A stretch of DNA of 64,000 nt, from NCBI GenBank assembly GCA_002803225.1, contig NXFV01001676.1, positions 25,232 to 89,231 of the forward strand, read 5' to 3'. Of the stretch, positions 1 to 11,506 are shown piece by piece; the stretch's first letter is position 1; every line of letters begins with the position of its first letter. The notes under the pieces were generated by a model, which was not told the DNA's origin, ran no database searches, and worked only from the letters and a program-made list of their open reading frames with translations. The position numbers were made by a program, and so were the translations under genes. This DNA is from Gamarada debralockiae (taxonomy: Eukaryota > Ascomycota > Leotiomycetes > Helotiales > Hyphodiscaceae).

Positions 1-16
1 TGAAGCTGACTTCCAG

Positions 17-531
17 ATACAGAGTCGCGTGCTATTTGCAGATACCTTGCAGCCAAATATAACGGGCAGGGCACAAGCTTGATCCCCGACCCCAAAGATC
101 TCAAAGCCACTGCTCTCTTCGAGCAATGGGCTTCGGTCGAACTCACAGATTTCGATTGCTTCGCCACTGAGCTCGTGGCGCAGAAGGTGTTCGGCAGGTC
201 TGTCACTCTCCTCTCTTATCCCTCAAACTCCCGCTCACGCAGCCACAGGTACCGGGGTCTCGAGCCTATTCCAGAAGTTGTGAACACTGTGACCAAAAAG
301 CTATCCGACAAGCTAGATATCTACGACCAGATCTTGGCTAAGCAGAAATACATGGCCGGAGACAAGTTCTCGCTCATTGACATATTCTATATGCCGTATA
401 CGAGGAAATTGTTTGAAGCTGGTGATGGAGCGCTCATTGAGAGCAGGCCAAACGTGAAGGCTTGGTGGGAACGAGTCTCTGCCAGAGAGAGCTGGAAGAA
501 TGAGCTTGATGTTGAGGCTCATAAAGCTTGA
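17..531 (+). CDS. Glutathione S-transferase, 3' part (5' end outside window)
   Basis: Cytosolic glutathione S-transferase that conjugates glutathione to electrophiles. The window opens inside an intron: a CTGAC branch site lies at 6-10 and TTCCAG ends at 16. The exon then reads ESRAICRYLAAKYNG, the conserved end of the thioredoxin-like N-terminal domain with the Glu-Ser pair that contacts the glutathione gamma-glutamyl group. The rest is the helical C-terminal domain (KYMAGDKFSLIDIFYMPY, then KAWWERV), closest to the fungal phi/GstA-like type. An internal intron is proposed at 198..248 (51 bp). It is a multiple of three and contains no stop, so it looks like coding sequence, but removing it restores VFG-R-YRGLEP. 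Exons 17..197 and 249..531, stop TGA. The start codon and about the first 60 residues are missing from the window. Confidence 0.85.
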
Positions 532-1604
532 GTTTCCATGGTTGCAAGACTTGGTTAATCGTTCAAACGCTTCAACGTTCACTTACTAGACGTCATGTGT
601 ATGTTTTCAAATATCCTGTTTTCATTATCACTTAACTGCAGATGAATGACATGACCCCGTGAAAAACAACGAATCCCGTCAATCCCTATCTATGCTCAAA
701 CACCATTCACTCCTTCACTCCTTCATAGCTCTAAGAATGTCTCCATTCGTCTCCTCAGTTGCACTGAATGGCGTATTAGCCGCTGTGTTAACAGGTGCCA
801 ACGAATGCTCTTTGCTCGGGACCGCGATATCGACGGGCAGAGCCCCCAGCTACTGCGGCGGCGTACGGCGTTACAATCTTTACTGGATCAAACAATGTGG
901 ATGAGCAGGTATACGAAGAGCTTAGGAAGAGCTTAGGACCGTCAATGAAAGCTGACGTGTCAAATCTTGGAGCTCTTACCGAAATTTGGCTTGATTTGGG
1001 GAGCTGTTTCGTGACCCTTTCTGGGGAATCCTTGGGGCGGCTGTCGGGCGTTGGTGACTGAGTGAGTTAGCAAAACGTGGAAGAAAGAGTTGAGGAAGTA
1101 GCAGCTTACTATGAGCGGGTTTGACTTGAGGTGCGTTGTTTAGTCCGCCGCTTGGGTTTGTGACCTTGGAGAATTAGCTTTGCTGAAAGGGAATGAACGA
1201 GTTAAATAGCTTGCTGTGGGCAGGTTTTACTTGAGTAGCGGTCTCATGACCTGTTAATTTCTGCGAGGACATGCTTGGTGCAGCAGGTTTTAGAGTTCTC
1301 GTTGATTGTGAATTCTCGGTGGATTTAGGTATTTGGTATTGTGATATCGAGGGAAGCAACGTTCGTGAAAGCTAAATTGGAAAGCTAAGAAGAGGATGGA
1401 TCTTGTAAGTATTCGACCATTAATAGTGTTTTAGGAATTCTCAGATTTTATGAATCGTCACGATAAATGAAGACTGTGAATCACACTTGGGGATCACGAC
1501 TCGACAAAGCCCATGAATTAGTGACTCTACAGAGTACATTACAAAACTGACGACAACACATTAGAATACCAGTACATAATGTCATACGTTCTTGCAATCC
1601 TTCC
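532..1604. other. Intergenic, no gene recognised
   Basis: Convergent spacer between the GST gene and the minus-strand gene ending at 1605. Only short overlapping frames occur, none with a recognisable domain or codon pattern. No tRNA or repeat was seen. Confidence 0.6.
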
Positions 1605-3016
1605 TCATTCAGTTTTGCTTTTCTTCTTGGGCGACGAAGCCTCCATTCCTTCTATAGCCTGCTCCAACTCATCTTCCGTGTATTCATCGTGGATTCGCTT
1701 CTTTCCAGGTCGGATGGAACTGTGCGAATCAGATTTGGCGTTCAAGTAGGCCGCGGACGTTGATGATTGTTGAGCAATTGGCTGATTACTCGAGTTCATT
1801 TTATCTTGGGGGCCTATGCTGAAGGGCTGATGATCACTAGGACGATGGTTACTCAAGCTGGCTTGGCCACTTAGGAATCCTACTGAAGAAGGAAGAGCAA
1901 CAGGAGAGCCCCTCAAGTTGTCTTGGCTTGCGGAAGACATGCCAGATGGCTGAGAGCCGACCGGTTGGCTGCCGTTCGGGTTCGCTTTTGAGGGTACGGA
2001 AGGCAATGGATGAGAGCCAGCAAAACCATTCGAGATTGGTTGGCTGATGAGAAGCAAGTCAGGCGATTGATAGCTGATTGATTGGTAGCCGTTCGGGTTG
2101 GCCAGATCACTTGAAGGTACGACGCGCGGTGGTGGAGTATCAATAGGAGTATTCAAGCTGGTTTGGTTACTCCTAGGTATGCCAGATGTATGATAGAGGA
2201 GCGTCTGGAAGGCATCGACGTTAGCAGGGCCGTTCGACAAACTATATGCATGGGGTGCCGTCGTGGGATGGTACTGTTGAGGTTGAAATTGATGCCATCC
2301 ATGATACTTTGGAAGCAGCCAGGGTGGTGCTGCAACTAATGGTCCTCCAAAGATGGTGCCAGCGGAGTGATTTGGTGCGACAGCATTCTGAATTGAGAGA
2401 TTGTTATGAGCTTGAGAAGGTTGGTTTAGCTGGGGAAGCGGGAGTGCAAGAAACAGAGGAGAGAGGCTTTTGGTGGATGTAGCAGTGTGTAGGTCGTTTC
2501 TAAATGCAGAGAGAGTATTTGGTTGGGGAGGGGCCGTAGTCGACGGAGGCGAAGGCGTTGGGTGGGGACTTCTTCCACGCCGCGGTGGAGTAAAGGAAAA
2601 AGGTCTTTCACGATATGACGTGCCTGCAGCAACGAACTTCACTTCCTCGACGTCAACTTCCGGTTCTTCGATGGTATACGGATTTCGTGTTGCTTGAAAG
2701 GTAAGTAACTCGCCAGCTTCGTGGAGCAATGAGACATCGCGGGTCCTCTCCGATTCTTCGAGTAGTTGACGAATTCTCGCTCCATTCACAGAATTATCAT
2801 AAAGCTCCTTGGGTCTTCCACCAGATTCTCGAAGTGGCAATTCAGCCAGCGCGCGATGCTCGAAGGCTGGATTTCATTAGCTAAGGTTCTGCACGCTTTA
2901 GAAGGCGAATAGAACGCCTTACCAGTAGGCTCACGACCATACATCTCCTCGATCTCTTCAATACGGGAGTATAACGTGCGATACTTCCTGACTTTCTTTG
3001 CTTCAGGTTCAGCCAT
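1605..3016 (-). CDS. Unrecognised low-complexity, probably nuclear protein
   Basis: Exons on the minus strand: 3016..2923 and 2866..1605, giving 451 residues. The 56 bp intron (2867..2922) has a GTAAGG donor, a GCTAAT branch region and a CCAG acceptor. Splicing joins ...YGREPT to AFEHRALAELPLRESGGRPKE in phase. The start is the ATG at 3016 (MAEPEAKKVRKYR). The first 150 residues are charged and probably helical. The middle is rich in Ser, Pro, Gln and Asn and looks disordered. The C-terminus has a helical patch (YTEDELEQAIEGMEAS) between basic clusters (PGKKRIHDEY and SPKKKSKTE) that could be nuclear localisation signals. I do not recognise a family; a chromatin or transcription role is only a guess from composition. 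Confidence 0.75.
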
Positions 3017-4637
3017 GGTGATGAGCAAAAGCGATTGAGAAAAGGAAGGATAAAGGTGACTGTTGCGAATGAGCAAGGGCGGATTGAGCGCTTATATTGC
3101 GATCGAAGTTCTTCAATCATTCAAGGAAGAATAACAAAGTTGCAATTGCAATGAAGCTGGGCAATGAATCGATTTGAGATTTGGCAAGTCGAGGGAATGG
3201 GAAACTGACCTGGAGTCCTGACTGGCGGAGGCTGTGTCATGGGGGTTCGGTTGTTGATGTGCACATATATTCAAATAATCAAATGTTGGATCGATTCCGA
3301 AGGGGACTTTAGATCCTTTGCGAGACCCGGTACTCACTTCTGGGTGAGAGGATTATGAGCCCTCGGAGGAGAACGGCGAAAGCTGTTACATTAAAAAGTT
3401 AGATGAAAGTCCTTCGGACTGGCTTTCCTTACGGGGTATATTCATTGTTTTTTTCAATTTCATCCTCCTCAAATTTTGCTTTCTTGATATTTTTGGTCCG
3501 CGTATGACCGTGAATCAACAGCAAAGCGAAGCGGCCGCCGACGGTGATGTAGCGACAGCATATCAAATACCAAAAAAAAATCCACAAGTTAACTATTTTT
3601 ATTCAAACTATAACTGGTATTCTCTAAATTAACCACTTGAAATAAATGAACGGATTTTTACCATCTGGTGTCCCAGATTTCGCGGTTGCTGGATGTCTTC
3701 TCAAATTAACTTCAAGCAACTTGACTTTACGTGATCCAGCACCTTTTATTTCAAGTCTTGTCATCCGTGACAACAAGTGTTTGTATCCTTCAGATATGGA
3801 AGACTAAGAGCCAAAATTCACTGCTGGATTAAAGTTCTCCAAGAGCAGTATGAAAACTTGTTCAACATAATTATCTTGCCTTGATGGAGTACTTGGCGCT
3901 GTGCTCGAGCTTAACAATAATTCCGGACGTCAAGGGATAAGGGGGACCTCTTCAATGCTGGATCCTCACCATAGGCGGTGGGGTGTGCGAGGTGCAAAAT
4001 GATAGAACTCAATTCAACATTGGACAACGAATATAAGCCAGAGAAGACATAACCGATACCACTGAGCACAATATGATGGCCCAACGCCTTCTTCTGAACC
4101 TGTTCATTGGAATCCAGTGTATGTGATAGTTACAATTCAGACTACATGTGCCTAAAGTTCGGCGACCATACGGATGACACGAATCTGAGAAGACCTGACT
4201 AGCAACAACGCGATATTTGACAGTTTAACAGAGCTCCCAATCCTAGCAAATACACAGCAGAGAGCTGATGATCTTTAAGACCGCAAAATTGGCTTCCGGT
4301 ACGTGGAATCGATGTGGTCCGTACTGGGAAGGCTTCAGCAAAGAAAGGAAGAGCTCAACAAAGTCAAAGCGGTCCATTCAATAAATAACATGTACAAGAA
4401 CGACTAGTCCTAGATGTGTAAAGCTGTATTCGCAGTAATGGCTTGTTTGAAAGACGTTGTGTTGAAATCAGAATATCTGAAGGTTGGAGTGTGAAAGTGT
4501 GGTTGAGGAAAAGTCCAGGTCGGAATTTTTTTGAGCGAGATTGATAAGATTAGATCTGCACTAAGCCTTGAATCATCAATTTTCTGTCAATCCCAGCCTC
4601 AACTCAAAGCCGTGCATACTACGGCCTTCATGTCGAA
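3017..4637. other. Intergenic, divergent promoter region
   Basis: About 1.6 kb between divergently transcribed genes, AT-rich around 3400-3700. Frames are short and broken. Both promoters must lie here; no RNA gene or repeat family was recognised. Confidence 0.6.
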
Positions 4638-6408
4638 ATGGGGAAAGGCACAGATAAACTTTACGTGAGTTTCTTCTCCTTCTCCCTGCCTAAACATCTC
4701 ATACTGACATCCACAATAGATCACCCATTCCGAGTGGTCCTCCTCCGACGCCTACTCTGCGAGCGCCGGCTCCAACGTCTCTCTCAAAGCCCCCTCCGGC
4801 TCCTTCAAGCGCCTCCCCTTCAACTTCTGCGCCGCCTCTCTCCAACCGTTCTCCCATCCCGTTTGCACAGCCGAAGGCACGATCTTCGACGTCGAAGTCA
4901 TATCTGCGTGGCTAGAGAAACACGGCACCAATCCCGTCACCGGTCTCCCTCTCAAAAGTAAAGATCTCATAAAGTTGAACTTTGCGCGGAATGGAGACAC
5001 AGACGCTCATGATGGAGGCGGAGGGGCTGGCGAGGGGAAGGGGGAGATGGTCGATCCGGTTACGTTTAAGGTCTTCACGGATAATACACATATTGTTGCC
5101 ATAAGACATGGGAGTGAGGCGAATGTTTTTGCATGGGAGACGGTGGAAAGATTGAATGTTAAGGCGAAGATGTGGAGGGATCTTGTTGATGACAGGGAAT
5201 TCGGGCGATCAGACATCATCACATTACAAGACCCGCAGAATATCGAAAGCAGAGACTTGAGCAAATTCAAGTTCTTGAAGGAGGGCGAGAGTGTACTTAC
5301 CAAAGAGCAAGAAGAGGAGAGATCGAAGGGCAGCGTGAATATTGATGCCCTAGGACGGGTGGGGGAGAAGGTTTTGAGGGCCAAGGAAGCGGTTGAGAAA
5401 GCCAGGAGACAGAGAGAAGCGGGCGGTGATGTGAATCGTTCCAAGGTGTTGACCAAAACTGGACAAACAAACACAGCACCCAAGCCCTCGATGCTGCAGG
5501 AGAAGAAACTCGCCTATAACGCAGCACAATACACAACCGGCCGTGCAGCAGCCTCCTTTACCTCAACTGGCCTGACACCGGAAACAAGCGGCGAGCGCGC
5601 ACTCCTCAGCGACGAAGAATACATGCTTCGCCCAAAGCGCGTGAAGATCAAAGGCTACGCACGCATCGAAACGAATCTCGGCTCCCTCAACATCGAATTA
5701 CAAACCGAAACTGCGCCTCGAGCAGTCTGGAACTTTGTTCAACTAGCGAAGAAGGGATATTATAATGGCGTCGCTTTTCATAGGAATATCAAGAATTTCA
5801 TGATTCAAGGAGGAGATCCGACGGGGACGGGGAAGGGCGGACAAAGTATTTGGGGGAAGAACTTTAACGATGAGTTTGATGGGCCGTTGACGCATGATGC
5901 GAGGGGGATTATGAGTATGGCCAACAAGGGCAAGAACACGAATTCGAGCCAATTTTTCATCACTTATAAACCCGCCAAACATCTTGACCGGAAGCACACC
6001 ATATTCGGACGGGTAGTAGGCGGGTTGGATGTGTTGCAGAAGCTGGAGAATGCGCCGGTTGATGGAAGCGATAGGCCACTTAAGGATATTGTGATGGAGA
6101 ATGTGGTTGTCTTCGTGGACCCGTTCGAGGAGTTCCAGAAGCAGAAACGGGAGAAGGATGCGGCGGAGAAGGCAAAGGCGGATATCATGAAGCAGGGTGG
6201 AACTGAGGACGACAAGACGACTTGGACGGGGAAACGCATAAGGGGTGATGGGACGGTGGTGCAAAATGAATCGGCTGGAGGTGTGGGGAAGTATTTGAAG
6301 ATACCAGCTGATAGCAGTAATGGGAAGGTGGTGGAGGACGAGGCGTACGAAGAGCCGGCTAAAAAGAAAATTAAGTCGGGAGGATTCGGCAATTTCGATA
6401 GCTGGTGA
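4638..6408 (+). CDS. U-box/cyclophilin peptidyl-prolyl isomerase, Cyp8/PPIL2 type
   Basis: Nuclear spliceosome-associated cyclophilin with an N-terminal U-box. Exon 1 (4638..4664) encodes MGKGTDKLY. A 55 bp intron follows (4665..4719), and exon 2 (4720..6408) begins ITHSEWSSSDAYS. The protein has 571 residues, the usual size for this family. The U-box lies at about residues 40-95 (LPFNFCAASLQPFSHPVCT ... LEKHGTNPVTG). The cyclophilin domain lies at about 318-475, with FHRNIKNFMIQGGDPTGTG including the catalytic Arg, and SSQFFITY. The position of the cyclosporin-contacting Trp of human CypA is His here (AKHLDRKH), as is usual away from CypA, so low cyclosporin sensitivity is expected. The C-terminal tail is charged and ends in KKKIKSGGFGNFDSW. 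Family function (ubiquitin ligase-like plus isomerase) is known; the identity is secure. Confidence 0.95.
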
Positions 6409-8601
6409 GAAAGAAGCAGAAAGATGCATAGGAAAATTAGAGACAGGTCCATAAGAGTACAACGCTCCTCGATCTGTAGGGCATCATCTTCTGGATACAC
6501 CGACAGGAATTCTTCATTTATCGAAGCAAAGATTTGAGTGAAGCCGATATGGACAGGCCTCCCTGCAGCGATTGTATCGTCAAAGAGAGCAGCTATCGCC
6601 TCTCCCAGATTAGAGGAACACAATCGATCCCTTCGAATAAGAGGAAGTCGATGCGATGGGTAGTCTTGAATCATAGTATCGTAGAGTATAATCAAGAATT
6701 CAAAATTGTCAAAACTGTCAACAAGCTTACTTATGTGCTAATACCAAGGTACTTGAGATCGTAGTATTTAGGCAAACGAAGTTGATCTTTCCAATAGACG
6801 TCGAATCACAAGACATCTTGTTATAACGAGAACGCCCGTCTGTATGACAGCTGTCAGGCTAGGATAACTAAGATAACTCCCAGATTTAGCAATTTAGATT
6901 GCAAAGGTCCAGACTGTTCTTCAGGGTACTTTGCAACTGTCAACTCAACATGAAGGAGTTGACCACGATAAAGAAATTAACAACGGCAAAGGGATCGGCA
7001 ATGAAGATTGTGAGTGCACCACAAAGGCTCCCCGAATTCTATATAGCCATACCCCAAACAAACTCTTTCCTGCAAAACTTCAGTGACAAAGCAGCAGCTC
7101 CCTGATCTCTCCTCTCCCAGTCACTCCTTCACCCAATCAACCACATGTGCGACACTGATTTAGACGACACGGAAGGGGAATTCTCCTTGCTTTTATAGGT
7201 TACAAATATCTATTGACCGACTGTCGGCTATCGTGGGAATCTCGCCACGGAAATTACCTCGCCATAGGCTGAAATTAAGAATCCCCGTCCGGAGACAGCA
7301 TGCAGAAAAATAATTGCTATTCGTAAAGATTCCAACACGGAAGATTAGACCCCCATGAACTAAGAAATCAAAAGAACTCTCAAGCTTCTAGTGATAGTGC
7401 GGCTGTGGTAAGTGGTACTGGGCTTTGGTGTTCGTTGTCAGGAACAATGGACCATTGATATAGGTTTGAGCCGCGCTCGAAATAGCATTCTTCTTCAATT
7501 CACTAAGTTGAAAGATTGTTGTACGCTACATTGTTTCTGCCAAAAACTTCCTTTCAATTCCCTGGCTGCCATCTTTGTTTAAAGGAGGCCCCGAGAGGGA
7601 AGCCTCCTGTAGGCCTAATGCCGCAGGCACTACTGAAAATGCCTTAACCTCCTATTATTTCGATGAGATAGGAACGATCTCACTCCCGACAATACTGTTT
7701 GTAACCCCTGAACTTTACTGCGTGTTTGACTTAAACGCCTTGCTCCTGAAAAAGTCCCCAGATATCTGTCGCCCGACAGTCGTGAAGGTCTCGACAACGA
7801 GAATTTAACTCGATGCTGATTTTGGGAATCACTTGGCTGATGAGCAGGTTCGGGGACAGAAACTGGAATGGTATTTAGAAGGGATTTGGATTGCAGAGGG
7901 ATTGCAGAGGAGCATCGTGGCTGACAGCTGTATCTTGGCTGTCAAAGTTGACATCCTGGGAGAATTTCCCTTTTGCTGCTTGGGGCCTTCTGATCGTCTT
8001 GTTAATATAGTGCTGTCATAAGACTAAGGAGGGAATGCGGAGTTTAGGGAATGCTGAAATCCGGCGACTCGTGTTGAGTCGTCGTTGCTTTTGGTAGCTC
8101 AGAAGTACTCTCTCTGGGCAATGACCCCGAGAGTAAGTCATTTGAGGACTTTGGGTATTCGGGTCTTTCTTGGAGATGGTTTCATTTCGTACTAGAGTTC
8201 CAGCCTCTGAATTTCCGTCGGCCGACTATCGATACTAGTGAAAACCTCGACAACGACGATTAAATCGTGGGAATGCCTTCCGCGGGTGGAAGAAAGTAAT
8301 TCCTTGATCGTCCAGGACGAATCAACAATTGTGACAGAGGTCAAAGCCACCCTCGAATCAGTATATCTTGAAAGGCCGTCGTACACCTTGTGTTTTGGTG
8401 GTAGGATTGTGTTGTGTCTGGCAGAAAAATGCTGAAATTCAAACGGGAATCTTAAAGAGTTCACTAAAACCGTGTGTTGTTGAAATAGCTTAATTTTCCG
8501 ATTGTCTTGGGGTGATGACTTCACAACGATCCCTGATTGTACACTGAGGGGCAGTCTTGTAACTGAATGGGTAGCTGAGTGGTAGAGTTCCAGCCCACAT
8601 G
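6409..8601. other. Intergenic, no gene; diverged short repeat
   Basis: About 2.2 kb between the cyclophilin gene and the 3' end of the deaminase gene. Frames are short and no protein family was recognised. Two similar tracts, about 7766-7808 and 8213-8265, share the core CTCGACAACGA with related flanks containing GTCG-CCGAC and TTAA, suggesting an old local duplication or degenerate element. Confidence 0.5.
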
Positions 8602-10097
8602 TTATACCCACATGATTTCCCTCAACCTCTTCTTTTCCTCTTCGTCTGCAAATGTGATATCAATTGCGCTTCTAGCAAGTTCGCAGATCTCCTTCCAATT
8701 CAGCCCAAAATGCTCAGCGATAAGAGCGTACTCGTTGGAAAGGGTGCTGCCGAACACACCAACATCATCGGTCTGTGCCAGTCAGCAAAAGCTCAAACTC
8801 TCATTTCCTGCTTCTCTATAAATCCGCAAGTCAGGAACCGGTCATCCACTTACACTCAGCGCAATCGGACATCCCGTCTCCCTCCACCACCCAAAATGAT
8901 GATCACCAAAAGTCCCCGTAATCATCTTCGCATGCACATTACAGCTCAAACAAAGCTCCAATCCCAATTTCCTCTTCACAATTTCCTCCTTCACATCGTC
9001 TGGGACATTGATGACATGTCCAATCCGATCGGGAGCATATTCAAGCAGTTTCCACAGCTCTCGGGGCGTAGATGATTGAGGCGCTTCTGCAAAATGTATT
9101 GTAACCTTCAGACCCTGGGATTTGGCTGCTTGGAATGCCGGCTCGAAAAGGGAAACATCGCCCACTGCTGGGTCCCCGCAGAGATCGATGCCAACCACGC
9201 CTTGGGAGCTGTACTTGACTGCAAGTTCAACGACATAGAGGGCGGTGGAAAGATCGTTGCGTCGGTCGATGGAGAGGATTAGGTTTGTTTTCATAGTTTT
9301 AGATTTGTTGAATGTTGAGATGCAGGAGAGGATCGCTTGAACATAGATATCTTTTGTGATGTTTGCAGATGAGATGGCTCGTGGTGTTGTCCGCAGCTCG
9401 AGGTAAACGACGCCGTCTGCTTGGAACTCGGCCAGAACAGAGTTGGTGGTGTGGATGAGGGACGGTAAGTCGTTACAAAGGGCATAGATGTATTTAGAGA
9501 AGAGTGGGAAGAAGCTGGAGATGTATGAGAATGGATCATGTCGCTTGATGAACAAGAACTGGACATAGAAGCGGATTTTTCAAGCACTTGACCCAAACGT
9601 CACTAGCCAACGACATCATGAAAGGAAAATCACACTCACGTCTCCAGATTATAATCAAACTTACCAACAGGCATCTCAATCAAAGGGTCTTCCAACGACG
9701 TCTCTCCACGTTCTTTCTTCTGCAGCCATACTTCATGAAGACATTCACGGCTGATGCTCCCGCTCAAGTGAGCGTGTAACTAGATTTTCCTGTTCAGCCT
9801 CTCTTCAACACACGTAAACGAACGTCAGAAGTACAGTTGGACATTCAGGATGGTGTCTTCAACCTCCCTTCCCGACATGTAAACGCACGTCCAGAAGTAA
9901 ACTTGGACATTGCACGACGGTGTCCTCTAACGGTCCTCCTCACATGTATACGCACGTACAGTAGTATATCGGACTTCATAGAGATGCCAAGCAATCAACA
10001 AATACTCGCTTCCAGCACTTGTTGGCATCTACCAACTGGAAGTCCAAAATCAGAGGTTACTTACCTCTATTTTTGGCAGGGCTTTGAAATCCATCAT
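8602..10097 (-). CDS. Adenosine deaminase-like protein (ADAL / N6-methyl-AMP deaminase type)
   Basis: Metal-dependent deaminase of the adenosine/AMP deaminase family, 334 residues. Minus-strand exons: 10097..10065, 9779..9640, 9514..8854, 8772..8602; all phases agree. Exon 1 encodes MMDFKALPKIE, with two consecutive in-frame Met codons, and joins LHAHLSGSIS to give the HxH zinc ligands. Further catalytic landmarks are VYLELRTTPR, the proton-donor Glu in HFAEAP, the His in RIGHVIN, and STDDVGVF, which is rebuilt exactly across the last intron. LELRTTPR and HAHLSGSIS favour the ADAL branch, known to deaminate N6-methyl-AMP, over classical adenosine deaminase; the substrate is inferred. Intron 1 (9780..10064, 285 bp) is unusually long for this window and holds a minisatellite. 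Confidence 0.9.
9801..9976. repeat. 65-67 bp minisatellite, about 3 diverged copies, inside an intron
   Basis: On the plus strand, similar blocks start with CACGTAAACGAACGT at 9811, CATGTAAACGCACGT at 9876 and CATGTATACGCACGT at 9943. Each is followed by CAGAAGT-like and TTGGACATT-like segments. Spacing is 65 then 67 bp. The array lies wholly within intron 1 of the deaminase-like gene and accounts for most of its extra length. Confidence 0.75.
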
Positions 10098-11506
10098 CAA
10101 TTTCTATGACTTGTTGTTCGTTTTGGCCTTGTTTTTCATCCCTCAAAGCCGGCGTCCCGTTGTTATGAATATTGAAATTTGGGTGGGACTATTGAAGCCA
10201 GGGGTATCCACCTCGTAAAGCTTGTTCACTGACAATGCTCTGGAAAGTCCCTCTCCAGTGGCTGAATCACGTCGTAATGCCTCTAGCTTCAGTTGACCTT
10301 CGAAAGCAGGTTCCTGCGAATCAAGGTTGAGTTCTAGGCCGGCGAAGGAGAAAGGCGGCGTAAAATGGCGGGTTGAGGTTACTTTTATGACATGTCTCGG
10401 TGGCCGTGGCGCAAGGTGTCCGGGTTCAAATGCCAGCAATAACAAGCTGCGCTTAAGGCTCCATAAATCTAGAAATGCTACGCTGGAAACAGCTCGGCTC
10501 TTTGTGATTCGGAGCCATCTCGATTCCAAACTGGCGTATCGGCGGCAGATGAGAAATTGGGTCTTGATCGGGTTAGAGACTAAGAGAAAAGAGATTCAGC
10601 CGTCGATCTCGATACCTGACTTTGTACCTTAATTTTCTGAAGTTGAGGCCCAGCCACCTTTCAGCTATTCCAAATCCCTCTAGCCAACAGTTGCATCCAA
10701 AGGAGAGCCATGTCCCACCCACGATCATGCTTGGGAATAGACAGACCTGCAATTTGTACCTGCTGATCATGAATGCAATTCGTAAATTAAGAGTCCCCAC
10801 CAAGGCTGCATGAGATAAAAGAAACGAAAACTCCCCGTGATTTTCCCTGCGTTGTACCCCCTTCCTAGGGCGGCCTTTGCGCCGGACAGGCAATAAACCC
10901 ACAAGCTCCGACGACAATTCGGTTGTACCAGGCAATAGTTGGATGGATGGCTTCGGACGGATGTCCGATCTCGAGATTTGTGAGATCTGTCAGGAATGTG
11001 ATGATAATTGTTTATTCTCTGGGCAATGCTATATGCACATACTTATATTTCATTATCAATTGTATCAAAAAGCGGCCAACTCTGTTCTTTGGGAATCTGA
11101 CTGATATGGTAAGCGGGAGCCGTGGTCTAATTACTGTCTGTATGAGTGTCTTCGGCTAATCGTCGTTCCCCCAATTCTAGCCAAGCTGCTGCTCCCGTCT
11201 TTGGAAAAGAATCTCCACAACAACCCTTCCTTCCCCGAATCTTCAGACCGCGCCACCGCTGCTCAATTGAGCATCCAACCATTGTTTCCATCAGGCATTT
11301 TGCTACATCGCGCGACCTCTTGTCGACAGCGCTCACTTGATACTCCTCATCGACTGTGCGAACAGCCTCGGGGAGCTATCATCCGTTTGGGCGCAACCCC
11401 CTAGCCTCATCTCCATCTCCCTCTCCATCTCGAACGTCCAACGTCGAACCTTCAACGTCGACCCTTCCCTTAATTATCAATTGATAATTCCATCGTCAAA
11501 CTCACA
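10098..11506. other. Divergent promoter region, no gene recognised
   Basis: About 1.4 kb between the deaminase-like gene (-) and the G beta gene (+). The last 150 bp before 11507 are rich in CT and TC(C/G)A tracts, typical of fungal leaders. Frames here are short and unsupported. Confidence 0.55.

Noticed and set aside
659..1061. Overlapping small frames after the GST gene
   Set aside because: Short, no domain, codon use unlike neighbouring genes.
5743..6695. Two minus-strand frames of about 240 codons
   Set aside because: Both are antisense to the conserved cyclophilin domain and lack family similarity.
8565..8600. tRNA-like A box (TAGCTGAGTGG) followed by GTTCCAGCCC
   Set aside because: The two boxes are only a few bases apart and no cloverleaf can be drawn; no tRNA gene or intact SINE.
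10400..10450. B-box-like GGGTTCAAATGCC
   Set aside because: No matching acceptor or T-stem pairing and no A box at a proper distance.
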